From Erysipelotrichaceae bacterium (GTDB lineage Bacteria; Bacillota_I; Bacilli_A; Erysipelotrichales; Erysipelotrichaceae): 64,000 nucleotides of DNA. The notes beneath the pieces are model-generated. The model worked only from the letters and a program-made list of their open reading frames with translations. It had not been told where the DNA came from and ran no database searches. Both the position numbers and the translations under genes were made by a program. Where the stretch lies: NCBI GenBank assembly GCA_017539025.1, contig JAFYHT010000071.1, positions 248,001 to 312,000 of the forward strand, given 5' to 3'. Below are positions 54,115 through 62,541 of this stretch, one piece after another. Each line of letters opens with the position of its first letter. Position 1 is the first letter of the stretch.

Positions 54115-55065
54115 ATGGGAAAACTCTTACTTACCGGTGTTGACGGCAATCTGGGAGGCTATGCAGCTGATGTCCTTCTGACTCTTGAGCCAAAAGAAAA
54201 TCTGATCTTCTGTGGATACAATCCTGCTTCACTTGCGAAGTACGCAGAGATGGGTGTTGAAACACACGAGACCAACTTCAACAATCCAGATGGACTTGTC
54301 GAAGCATTCAAGGGTGCAGATGCATTGGCTCTGATCTCCATGCCTTTTGTCGGCGCAAAACGTCAGAACGCTCACAAGAACGCAGTCGATGCAGCCAAGA
54401 AGGCCGGCGTCAAGAAGATCATCTATACATCTTTGGTCAATGCGGGCGATGAGACCAATCCTTCTGTTGAAAAGAAAGACCACATCTTCACTGAGAATTA
54501 TGTCAAGGAAGTCGGACTGGATCACATCTTCTTAAGGAATTCACAATACGCTGAAGCAATGATCACCAACTACTACACCTATGTCAAGATGGGCGGTCCT
54601 CTGACCAATTCGCAAGGCGATGGCCTGATGGCTTACATCTCAAGAAAAGACTGCGCAAAGGCTGTAGCTTACGCATTACACAGAGCTTTTGAACCGCAAT
54701 ATGATCATGCGACATTGGACATCAATGGTCCGGAACTGATGACCATTTCCAGATTCTGTGAGATCGGTAATGAAGAGACAGGAAACAACGTTTCTTATAA
54801 ATTTGTTACTGATGAAGAGAACTATCAGATCTTTGATGCGATGGGTGTTCCAAGAACGACTGACGGCGTCTTCCTGAAGGGATCAGAAGCACCGTTCTCA
54901 TCTGATGGAATGGTCACATTCGCACAGGCGATCAGAGAAGGAAAGATGGATACCAAGACCGATGATTTCCAGAAACTGACAGGCTGTGAGCCGATCACTG
55001 TCAGAGAGATGTTCGCAAATCAGGAAGAATTCCAGATCGGCGATCGTCACTCAAAAGACGACTAA
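54115..55065 (+). CDS. NmrA-like NAD(P)-binding reductase
   Basis: A 316-residue atypical SDR. LLTGVDGNLGGYAADVLL is the dinucleotide motif, IIYTSLVNAG and ENYVKEVGLDHIFLRNSQYAE are NmrA-like. Likely a quinone or azo reductase or redox sensor. It is divergent from the deformylase fusion across 85 bases. AAGGAG precedes the ATG. Confidence 0.88.
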   Translation: MGKLLLTGVDGNLGGYAADVLLTLEPKENLIFCGYNPASLAKYAEMGVETHETNFNNPDGLVEAFKGADALALISMPFVGAKRQNAHKNAVDAAKKAGVKKIIYTSLVNAGDETNPSVEKKDHIFTENYVKEVGLDHIFLRNSQYAEAMITNYYTYVKMGGPLTNSQGDGLMAYISRKDCAKAVAYALHRAFEPQYDHATLDINGPELMTISRFCEIGNEETGNNVSYKFVTDEENYQIFDAMGVPRTTDGVFLKGSEAPFSSDGMVTFAQAIREGKMDTKTDDFQKLTGCEPITVREMFANQEEFQIGDRHSKDD

Positions 55066-55086
55066 AAGAGATCCTTATCAACAATC

Positions 55087-55122
55087 AAAAAGCTCTTGAT
55101 TTGTGATTCAAGAGCTTTTCTT
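55087..55122. terminator. Bidirectional terminator
   Basis: AAAAGCTCTTGA and TCAAGAGCTTTT form a perfect 12-bp stem with an 8-base loop, with T-rich flanks. Confidence 0.9.
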
Positions 55123-55127
55123 TTGTC

Positions 55128-56282
55128 TTAATTGATCTGAATATCTCCACCCAGATTGGAAGAGATCCAGGCGATATATGTCTTGCCTCGATTGAGAGGA
55201 ACGATCTGATCGTTGCTGTCTCTGATCACGAGCTTTTCTTTTTCCACAGCCCACTTGATATCCATGACAGTTCCCATCGTGGCGTACTTTCCTGTGCCAT
55301 GATCCAGATGGTAGTTACAGTAGGAGAAATGAGCACCCGGCTTTGTGATGTATTCCGTTTCGTCATAGAAGATCAGGATGTTTTTCCTGGTGAGCTTGTT
55401 TTCAAAATCATCGGTGTGATAGAGCTTGTCTGAATCGGAATAGGTCCAGTGCTTGACCCAGCTTCTGCTGGAGATCGTGATCACGAGATCCTTGGCAGGA
55501 GTGTTACTTACAGTGAGGTCTTCATCCGTGAATTCAAAGTTTGAGAAGTGATCGGGATTCCTCTCTGTCCGATAGCCGTATTCCGCAATTGCCTGAGGAA
55601 GATTCTTTGTATAGACGACGCCGGTGTGTTCGATCGCGACATCTCTTTCCCTGTTCCTTCCAAACAGTTCAACCTGGCCGCGGTACTGCAGCTGGTTGAT
55701 GTTGTCAACGCCGTCTCTGGCGATGACGTCGCTTGCACCGATGTAGGTACCGGCAGAATCGCTCTGGCCCCAGTGGATGTAGATGGCATCAAAGAGCTCG
55801 GAGAATCTGACATATGGAGGACGGGCACTTCTCATCGGACCGATCAGTTCCGGCAGGGCGTTGAAGTCGGCGAAGAGCCACATCGTTCTGGTGATGCCGC
55901 CTTCGACTTCTCCTTCTAAGATGATATCAGGAGAATATCTGGCGTCGTCCATTCCCCATTGCGGACGGGCAGGAGGAGTGTTTTCCACCATGAAGGCTGC
56001 CGGACGTTTTCCGATGGCGCTTTCCGCCATCTTGAGTCCGGTCAGAGGATTTCTCGTACGTCTGTCTTCTTCGGCTTTCCTCTTGGCTTCTTCTTCCGCA
56101 AGGCGGGCAGCTTCCTTTTCGGCAGCGATCCTTTCAGCTTCTTCCTTGGCTCGAAGTGCTGCCGCTTCTTCTTCCTTCCTGATCTTTTCTTTCTTGATCA
56201 GGTCGGCAAGGAAGAGTGAAGAAAAGGCAAGTGCTACCAGTAAGAATAGGATGCTCAGTTTTTTGATCAATGATTTTTTCAT
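55128..56282 (-). CDS. DUF3048 (YerB-like) lipoprotein-like membrane protein
   Basis: A 384-residue protein. It has a hydrophobic N-terminal segment (about 8-28), then a charged coiled coil of Glu/Ala/Lys/Arg (30-75), then the DUF3048 domain: NPLTGLKM, KRPAAFMVENTPPARPQWG, DIILEGEVEGGITR and HWGQSDSAGTYIGA. The protein lies outside the membrane. Its function is unknown; YerB is near cell-envelope genes in Bacillus. Confidence 0.9.
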   Translation of the reverse strand: MKKSLIKKLSILFLLVALAFSSLFLADLIKKEKIRKEEEAAALRAKEEAERIAAEKEAARLAEEEAKRKAEEDRRTRNPLTGLKMAESAIGKRPAAFMVENTPPARPQWGMDDARYSPDIILEGEVEGGITRTMWLFADFNALPELIGPMRSARPPYVRFSELFDAIYIHWGQSDSAGTYIGASDVIARDGVDNINQLQYRGQVELFGRNRERDVAIEHTGVVYTKNLPQAIAEYGYRTERNPDHFSNFEFTDEDLTVSNTPAKDLVITISSRSWVKHWTYSDSDKLYHTDDFENKLTRKNILIFYDETEYITKPGAHFSYCNYHLDHGTGKYATMGTVMDIKWAVEKEKLVIRDSNDQIVPLNRGKTYIAWISSNLGGDIQIN

Positions 56283-56330
56283 AATATTCTGCTTTTCTAT
56301 TTCTATTTTATATCAGACCAAAGACTTATG

Positions 56331-56362
56331 AAAAAAGAGAACTCACTCATCCAGGAGTTCTC
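56331..56362 (-). terminator. Terminator overlapping the stop of the TetM-NYN gene
   Basis: Read on the minus strand, GAGAACTC and GAGTTCTC pair around a 10-base loop that contains the TGA stop. TTTTTT follows. Confidence 0.85.
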
Positions 56363-58775
56363 TGAGTTTTTCTAATGGTCTATTGGAAACTTTTTCGATA
56401 TGCGTCATATTCTTACGCATATTGTTGTATCTGGCGAGGAATTCCCTGCTGGATAGGCGGAAAGCATCGCTGGAGAAGATCGACAGCTGTTCCAATGCGT
56501 CTGATGTGACGACGATGAGCCTGTAGTCATCCTTCATCTCTTTGGACTTGGCTTCGATATACATATCGGCAGTCTGTCCGGATTTGGTGTAGACGATGGT
56601 GATGTTGTCTCTTTGTGAAATGGATGGCTTGGATGAATCCTGCAGGTAGGCGTCAAAGACAAGGATACATACCGCAGAAACATAGCCCGCAAAATCACAG
56701 ACCAGGTCGATGACCTTTTCTCTGGCGATCACAAGGTTATCTAAAGGGACATCTTCCATCACGTGCATCAGATTGTAGGCATCGATGAGATAGACAAGTT
56801 GCTTTGATGGGACTGATTTCTGTGTTTCAGAGACCTGGGTCTGGAAATTACGTTCGATGAAACGAGGTTTTGGTTTGTATAAGGAATTCCAGACTCTCTT
56901 GAGTTCTTCTTCCCCGACATTCCTTGAATTGTGTTTTACCGGTGCCGTGTAATCCGCAAAGTATTCCCTTAAGTCCATATGCATGACTTCTTCGACTTCT
57001 TCCGGCGGAATATAGACACCGGCTCCGCTTCTGGTGAAGACAGATCCGGCAGGTTTTCTTTGATCATTGAGATAGTTATATCCGATCCTGGAGATCACTT
57101 CCTTTTCGTTGCGGCAGCGATCGTAGAACTGCGTCTCGATGTTGTGAGAGAAATCATCCTTAAACCTGTTTCTTAAGGACAGTATCAGATCATTGAAAGA
57201 AGCCTTGTTGATCTTGGCCATGATCATGTCTTCTTCGATATCAAAGAGATACTGTCTTGAGGATAATTCGGAGATGATGCCATTGAGGGTTTTTGGATCA
57301 GCCGTGATACTGACAAGACAATATGGTTCCAGAAGGAAGGATTTTGATTTGGTCAGAGCCTGTCTGATCGCTCTGTTAAGTGCCTGCACGAGGTCTCCGC
57401 CTTCGGTGTGTTTGAGATGAGTTCTGATATCAAGGATCTCGATCTGGACCTGATCAAGAGGAGAGTCACTTAATAGACCGCAGGGTCTGTATGTCTGCAG
57501 GTAATCCAGTAAGACAGAGAATTCTTTCTTTCCCTTGACGCGGTATGCGCTGTCCGGTTTTAAAGAGACAAGGACTTCCGCATAATGGCGTAAAGGTTCA
57601 TAGTGGCCGACGCCATAGACTTCTTCTTCAATGCTTTCTCTATAGGAGATCAAAGGATCGGTGAAATCCACATCGATACTGAAACGGTCTTTGATGAGAT
57701 TTCTGATGAAGTCTTTCTGCAGCTCGCCTGTCAGTTCGATGGAGATGTGCCTGTCCAATCGGATATTTAATTCCGGGAATTCCTTATTCAATGAAGAGAT
57801 CTGACGGTATAGCTCATTGTCATCGAGATCTGAGATCATTCCATAACTTAAAGTATTGAGTTCATTGAGTTCTTCGACAAACAGAGAAGGAAGGTAAGTA
57901 CCGGCTTCCAGGTCCTGCAGGCCTTTGACGGCACACAGATCGCTTCCCGACACCGATTGTACCTGTACAGCCTTGTTTCCGTTGAACTGGACGACCTCAG
58001 AGATCTTGTGATCACCGAAGACATCGCGGTTTCTTAATGTACCGGAAAAGATCTTGAGATGGGCATAGTCATCTACCTTATAGATGTATGCCTTGAAGTG
58101 ATTTGATGAGAGGATCACATCGACATAGGAGTCGATGAAATTCAAAAGCTCGTCGATCCCTTCTTCATGAAGTGCCGATCCCATGAATACCGGAAAGACA
58201 AGGCCTTCTCTGAGATCTTCTTTGATATATCGATCTTCTACAGATCCTTCGTTCAGATAGCTATCCAGAAGGTCTTCATGATTCAAGGCGACTGCTTCTG
58301 ATATTTCATCATAGAAAGAAACGGAAGGATCGAGATGTTCCTTGAGGGAATCCAATAACTCTTCTTTTGAATAATGGGTGAGATCCATCTTGTTCAGGAA
58401 GATACACACCGGAATGGACAGTGTTTTCAGGTGATTGAAACGCCTGATGGTATCGGCAGGGATGGAACTACCCGCATCGACGATCAGGATCGCCAGATCC
58501 AGGATCTTCAGACTGCGGTTGACTTCTCCGGCAAAATCCAGGTGACCGGGTGTATCGACATAGACATAATCTTTTTGTTGATAGGAAAAACGGGCTTCCT
58601 TGGAGAAGACAGTGATGCCTTTGGCTCTTTCATATGTATTGAAATCGAGGAAAGAATCCTCGTGGTCGACTCTGCCGATCTTTCTGATGGCGCCACACTT
58701 GTGAAGGATCGCTTCCGATAATGTCGTCTTTCCCGCGTCGACATGGGCAAAAGCACCGATCACGATCGCAGTCAC
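56343..58775 (-). CDS. TetM-like translational GTPase fused to a Rae1/YacP-type NYN domain
   Basis: An 810-residue fusion. Residues 1 to about 640 have the EF-G-like layout of ribosomal protection proteins (TetM/TetO): AHVDAGKTT (10-18), switch II DTPGHLDF (74-81), NKMD (128-131), and later domains up to GAGVYIPPEE. A linker follows. Residues 658-790 match the YacP/Rae1 NYN nuclease: LVYLIDAYNLMH, VIDLVCDFAGY, LVFDAY, VYTKSGQTAD, VVTSDALEQ, with candidate metal ligands Asp665, Asp708, Asp737 and Asp759. GTG start after AAGAAGGA. It may act at the ribosomal A site and cut mRNA (inference). Confidence 0.85.
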   Translation of the reverse strand: MTAIVIGAFAHVDAGKTTLSEAILHKCGAIRKIGRVDHEDSFLDFNTYERAKGITVFSKEARFSYQQKDYVYVDTPGHLDFAGEVNRSLKILDLAILIVDAGSSIPADTIRRFNHLKTLSIPVCIFLNKMDLTHYSKEELLDSLKEHLDPSVSFYDEISEAVALNHEDLLDSYLNEGSVEDRYIKEDLREGLVFPVFMGSALHEEGIDELLNFIDSYVDVILSSNHFKAYIYKVDDYAHLKIFSGTLRNRDVFGDHKISEVVQFNGNKAVQVQSVSGSDLCAVKGLQDLEAGTYLPSLFVEELNELNTLSYGMISDLDDNELYRQISSLNKEFPELNIRLDRHISIELTGELQKDFIRNLIKDRFSIDVDFTDPLISYRESIEEEVYGVGHYEPLRHYAEVLVSLKPDSAYRVKGKKEFSVLLDYLQTYRPCGLLSDSPLDQVQIEILDIRTHLKHTEGGDLVQALNRAIRQALTKSKSFLLEPYCLVSITADPKTLNGIISELSSRQYLFDIEEDMIMAKINKASFNDLILSLRNRFKDDFSHNIETQFYDRCRNEKEVISRIGYNYLNDQRKPAGSVFTRSGAGVYIPPEEVEEVMHMDLREYFADYTAPVKHNSRNVGEEELKRVWNSLYKPKPRFIERNFQTQVSETQKSVPSKQLVYLIDAYNLMHVMEDVPLDNLVIAREKVIDLVCDFAGYVSAVCILVFDAYLQDSSKPSISQRDNITIVYTKSGQTADMYIEAKSKEMKDDYRLIVVTSDALEQLSIFSSDAFRLSSREFLARYNNMRKNMTHIEKVSNRPLEKLRELLDE

Positions 58776-58895
58776 GGTTTCATTCCTTCTTTCCTGTCCA
58801 TCTGACTCATACGATTATTATATAATATGCATCCTTTGCGTGTTTCCTTATGAATACAACGTGCGATAATAAAGGAGAAAGAAAAAGGAGGATCT

Positions 58896-60095
58896 ATGAA
58901 AAGTATCGCAAGTGTATACAAGATCGGTAACGGTCCTTCCAGTTCCCATACGGTCGGTCCGTATAACGCAGCGATCGCATTCAGAAACAGGAACTTGGAT
59001 GCTGATCGCTTTGAGGTCGTTTTATATGGTTCTCTGGCTTTCACCGGTGAGGGACACGGTACGGAGAAGGCGATCCGCACAGTCATTCCTGATTGCGTGA
59101 TCACTTCGGATATGAAGGAAAACGATCTTCCTCATCCAAACACGATGTTGTTTAAGGCTTACAAAGGGGATGAACTGCTGGAAGAGAAGAGGATCTTCTC
59201 GATCGGCGGCGGTTCGATCGTCATCGAGGGAGAAGGTTCCAGCGATGAGAAAGAAGTATACTCACAAAAGAATCTCTCGCAGATCATCGAAGTATGTAAA
59301 ACGAGAGGGATAAACTTACCGGAATTCATCTATGAAGTCGAAGATGATGGTCTCAGAGATTATCTTCATGAGATATGGAAGGCGATGAAGGATTCGATCG
59401 TCAGAGGCATCCACGCAAAAGGGATATTGCCCGGCGGATTGAACGTATCCAGAAAGGCTGGTACTTTATATGACAAGCGCTGCTACAACGAAAGTGCCGA
59501 TGTGACAATGAACCGTCTGATCGCTTCCTATGCCTATGCGGCAAGTGAAGAAAACGCCAGCGAGAATGTCGTCGTCACGGCACCGACCTGCGGATCCTGC
59601 GGTGTCATTCCTGCCATCTTCTATTACATGGAAATGGAAAGAGGGTTCCCGGAAAACGAGATCATCGATGCCCTGGCAGTCGCAGGCATGATCGGCAACG
59701 TCATCCGAACCAACGCTTCGATCTCCGGTGCGGAATGCGGATGTCAGGCAGAGATCGGATCAGCCTGTTCAATGGCGGCTGCCGGATTGGCTCATCTGTA
59801 TGGCTTGTCTTTGGATGAGATCGAATATGCGGCCGAAGTTGCGATGGAACACAACCTGGGACTGACCTGCGACCCGGTGAACGGATTAGTACAGATCCCA
59901 TGCATTGAAAGAAATGCGGTCGCAGCGATGAGGGCCATCAGTTCCGTCAACCTGTCGAGATTCCTTTATCAGACAAGGAAGATCTCCTTTGATGAAGTCA
60001 TTGCGACGATGTATCAGACAGGCAAGGATATGAATGAAAAATACAGAGAGACCAGCCATGGCGGTCTCGCTGAAATATACAGACAGAAGGATTAG
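58896..60095 (+). CDS. sdaA: Iron-sulfur L-serine dehydratase, single chain
   Basis: A 399-residue L-serine ammonia-lyase with beta and alpha domains on one chain, a little shorter than E. coli SdaA. IGNGPSSSHTVGPYNA is the beta-domain signature. APTCGSCGVIPA and CGCQAEIGSACSMAAAG carry cysteines for the 4Fe-4S cluster, and EHNLGLTCDPVNGLVQIPC completes it. It turns serine into pyruvate and ammonia. AAGGAGG precedes the ATG, and purD follows after 14 bases. Confidence 0.94.
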   Translation: MKSIASVYKIGNGPSSSHTVGPYNAAIAFRNRNLDADRFEVVLYGSLAFTGEGHGTEKAIRTVIPDCVITSDMKENDLPHPNTMLFKAYKGDELLEEKRIFSIGGGSIVIEGEGSSDEKEVYSQKNLSQIIEVCKTRGINLPEFIYEVEDDGLRDYLHEIWKAMKDSIVRGIHAKGILPGGLNVSRKAGTLYDKRCYNESADVTMNRLIASYAYAASEENASENVVVTAPTCGSCGVIPAIFYYMEMERGFPENEIIDALAVAGMIGNVIRTNASISGAECGCQAEIGSACSMAAAGLAHLYGLSLDEIEYAAEVAMEHNLGLTCDPVNGLVQIPCIERNAVAAMRAISSVNLSRFLYQTRKISFDEVIATMYQTGKDMNEKYRETSHGGLAEIYRQKD

Positions 60096-60109
60096 GAAAG
60101 GAAAAGAAT

Positions 60110-61381
60110 ATGAAAATTGCAGTAGTAGGAAGCGGTGGCAGAGAACACGCCATCATCAAGAAGATCAAGGAAAACAAGGATGTCGAGATCATTTATGCCT
60201 TGCCGGGTAATGGCGGTATCGCAGCGGATGCGACCTGTGTCGGTATCGGCGCAAAGGATCTGGACAATATCGTAAAGTTCTGTGTGGAAAACAAGATCGA
60301 CTATGTCGTTGTTGCGCCAGACGATCCACTGGTCATGGGTCTTGTCGACAGACTGGAAGAAGTGAACATTCCTGCTTTTGGGCCGAGAGCCAATGCGGCG
60401 ATCGTTGAAGGAAGTAAGGTCTTCTCCAAGAATCTGATGAAGAAATACAATATCCCGACAGCAGTCTATGAGACGTTTGATGATGCTGAAAAAGCATTGG
60501 AATACGTCAAGACCTGTCCGATCCCGACTGTCGTCAAGGCAGATGGTCTGGCATTAGGAAAAGGTGTCATTATCGCCATGACAAGAGAAGAGGCAGCTGA
60601 TGCGGTCAGAAGTATCATGCTGGATAAGCAGTTTGGCGCAAGCGGCAACCAGATCGTCATCGAAGAATTCATGGAAGGTCCGGAAGTCACCGTATTATCT
60701 TTCACTGACGGCAAGGTCGTCAAACCGATGGTCTCATCCATGGACCACAAGAGGGCTCACGACAACGATGAAGGTCTCAATACCGGCGGTATGGGCACCA
60801 TCGCTCCAAATCCTTACTATACAAAGGAGATCGCAGATACCTGCATGGAAAAGATCTTCTTACCTACCATCAACGCTTTAAATAATGAAGGAAGGACTTT
60901 CAAAGGATGTCTCTACTTCGGACTGATGTTGACCAAGGATGGACCGAAGGTCGTTGAATACAACAGCCGTTTCGGTGATCCGGAGACGCAGGTCGTTCTG
61001 CCGTTACTGGATTCCGATCTCTTAACGATCATGCAGGCAACGACATACGGAACACTAGAGGAAACAGAAGTCAGGTTCAAGGATGAATATGCGGCATGTG
61101 TCATCATGGCATCTGACGGCTATCCTGAACACTATGAAAAGGGATATGAGATCTCAATCCCTGAGGAAGTATCCAACATGGTGTTCGTTGCCGGGGCAAA
61201 ACTTACTGATGGCAAGCTGCTGACTAACGGCGGTCGAGTACTTGGCTGTTCGGGAATCGGTGAGAGCCTGCAGGCAGCGATCGATCATGCATATGCGGTC
61301 GTAGAGAAGGTCCATTTCGAGAATCAGTACTATCGTCATGACATCGGTCAGAGAGCTTTAAAGGCAAAGAAAGAAGCATAA
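60110..61381 (+). CDS. purD: Phosphoribosylamine-glycine ligase
   Basis: A 423-residue GAR synthetase for step two of purine synthesis. KIAVVGSGGREHAI is the N-terminal signature; VVKADGLALGKGV and YNSRFGDPETQVVLP belong to the ATP-grasp site. Length is normal. It sits apart from any other pur genes and shares its operon with serine dehydratase. Confidence 0.96.
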   Translation: MKIAVVGSGGREHAIIKKIKENKDVEIIYALPGNGGIAADATCVGIGAKDLDNIVKFCVENKIDYVVVAPDDPLVMGLVDRLEEVNIPAFGPRANAAIVEGSKVFSKNLMKKYNIPTAVYETFDDAEKALEYVKTCPIPTVVKADGLALGKGVIIAMTREEAADAVRSIMLDKQFGASGNQIVIEEFMEGPEVTVLSFTDGKVVKPMVSSMDHKRAHDNDEGLNTGGMGTIAPNPYYTKEIADTCMEKIFLPTINALNNEGRTFKGCLYFGLMLTKDGPKVVEYNSRFGDPETQVVLPLLDSDLLTIMQATTYGTLEETEVRFKDEYAACVIMASDGYPEHYEKGYEISIPEEVSNMVFVAGAKLTDGKLLTNGGRVLGCSGIGESLQAAIDHAYAVVEKVHFENQYYRHDIGQRALKAKKEA

Positions 61382-61392
61382 TATAGAAATAG

Positions 61393-61435
61393 AAAAGAGA
61401 TCTTCTGATCCGTCTGATCATCAGATCTCTTTTTT
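61393..61435. terminator. Bidirectional terminator after purD
   Basis: AAAAGAGATCT and AGATCTCTTTT form an 11-bp stem; an inner TCTGAT/ATCAGA pair can extend it. It overlaps the end of the convergent NTPase gene. Confidence 0.75.
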
Positions 61436-62140
61436 CATCCTCAGTAAAGACATGATATGACTGCATGTCCCGTTTCTTTGATAATAATCGCATGTACAGT
61501 GATATCCTTTATTATCTTTCGTGATGGTCCGGACATCATGAGTCGATCTTAGGATGACTTTATCTTTTTCAAAGGCGAAACGCTCTGCTTCTTTGGCATA
61601 CTTCTTGGATAGTTCCAGTTTAGAGAGATATTCTTCATCATCCTGATTGACCCTTTCTGCCAGAAGATAAGGCATTTCATCCCTGTTTTCTTCATTTATG
61701 ATATAGAGATCATCCTTGAATCTTTCTTTGAGTGAAGCCGTAAAGTCGTTATCGATCTCACAGATTGAAGCTATGACTTTTTTATTAGAATTGGATAGTT
61801 CTGTGATCAGGTCTTCAAAGGCTTTGGAGTATAGCTGCATCGATGCGATCTCATCGATGATGAGGTACTTTTTGTCTTTCTTAAGTTCATTTAAGGCGAT
61901 CTTTTCGAAAGAATCGATGTCGACACCGAAGTTTTCTACGGCATAGGTCTTAGGTAGATCGATATGGGCAAAGATGAAATCCCGATCGGAAAGCGTATAC
62001 GTGCGAAAGCCGACCCTTTCCTTGTTTTGAAGGATCTCTTTCGTATAGAAGCCGGCACAGTTATCCTTTCCGAGAAGGTGGATGAGAGTGTTGATGGCGG
62101 TTGATTTTCCGGTATTCGGTTTTCCTATGAGAAGTATCAT
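61421..62140 (-). CDS. NTPase_1-type P-loop NTPase with a C-terminal SWIM zinc finger
   Basis: A 239-residue protein. LLIGKPNTGKST is the Walker A (residues 4-14) and YLIIDEIAS the Walker B with Asp96-Glu97, as in the THEP1/NTPase_1 family. The C-terminal 27 residues contain a SWIM zinc finger, Cys215-x-Cys217, then Cys226-x-His228. SWIM domains bind DNA or protein; the combination is unusual. A TACAAT box ends six bases before the ATG at 62140 and no ribosome site is seen. Confidence 0.82.
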   Translation of the reverse strand: MILLIGKPNTGKSTAINTLIHLLGKDNCAGFYTKEILQNKERVGFRTYTLSDRDFIFAHIDLPKTYAVENFGVDIDSFEKIALNELKKDKKYLIIDEIASMQLYSKAFEDLITELSNSNKKVIASICEIDNDFTASLKERFKDDLYIINEENRDEMPYLLAERVNQDDEEYLSKLELSKKYAKEAERFAFEKDKVILRSTHDVRTITKDNKGYHCTCDYYQRNGTCSHIMSLLRMKKEI

Positions 62141-62205
62141 AATCTCATTGTATAACAGCACATAATGGCGTTGTATTGTGAAAGTTGTGTGATAAAATTA
62201 TATTA

Positions 62206-62495
62206 ACGAAAGGTTCGTTTTTTCGAACTCTGTCAGAATTGGTCTCAACTGTCATTAAGACAGTCAGATATGGCGATCATTGCCAATGTGTTTCAGATCT
62301 GAGAGTTTATGCCTTTGCGCTTGGATCTGCACACAGGATCATTCCCCATCATTGATGAAGAATGAGATGCAGGAAGAGAAACAGAAACATGTCATCTGGA
62401 TATCGACCTGTAAATGGATTTGATCCCATCCGGTATGAAAGCGCTAACAGCTTCATATCCAATACAAAGGCGGATGATTAAGAAAGGAAAAAAAG
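62206..62495 (+). ncRNA. Structured 5' leader of the BMP transporter operon
   Basis: About 290 bases without a convincing long frame but with several hairpins: GGTTCG/CGAACT at 62213-62231, ACTGTC/GACAGT at 62249-62265 (perfect, 5-base loop), TGGC/GCCA near 62272-62286, and a bulged 8-bp stem at 62434-62457 (TATGA, AGC with GCT, TCATA). AACGAA-AGG-TTCGTT overlaps the first hairpin and could be its alternative partner. I could not match it to a purine or 2'-deoxyguanosine riboswitch. A 30-codon frame (62389-62481) also lies here. Confidence 0.4.
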
Positions 62496-62528
62496 ATGTA
62501 TAAACGTTGTGACATGAAGCGTTTATGA
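62496..62528 (+). other. Ten-codon leader frame before the BMP lipoprotein
   Basis: MYKRCDMKRL, from ATG 62496 to TGA 62528, with GAAAGGAAAA upstream. ATAAACG and CGTTTAT (62500-62526) form a 7-bp hairpin inside it. The lipoprotein start follows 13 bases after the stop. It may control translation of the lipoprotein, or be chance. Confidence 0.35.
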
Positions 62529-62541
62529 TCTGAAGGAGAAA

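Noticed and set aside
56343..58775. Calling this gene a tetracycline-resistance determinant
   Set aside because: The GTPase part is TetM-like, but the fusion to an NYN domain, the chromosomal setting and the lack of mobile DNA make a housekeeping or stress role more likely. Resistance cannot be read from sequence.
62389..62481. 30-codon frame in the leader
   Set aside because: The ribosome site is distant (about 11 bases) and the frame overlaps a hairpin; not listed as a gene.
62206..62495. Purine or 2'-deoxyguanosine riboswitch
   Set aside because: I could not find the conserved junction and loop bases; only generic hairpins are seen.
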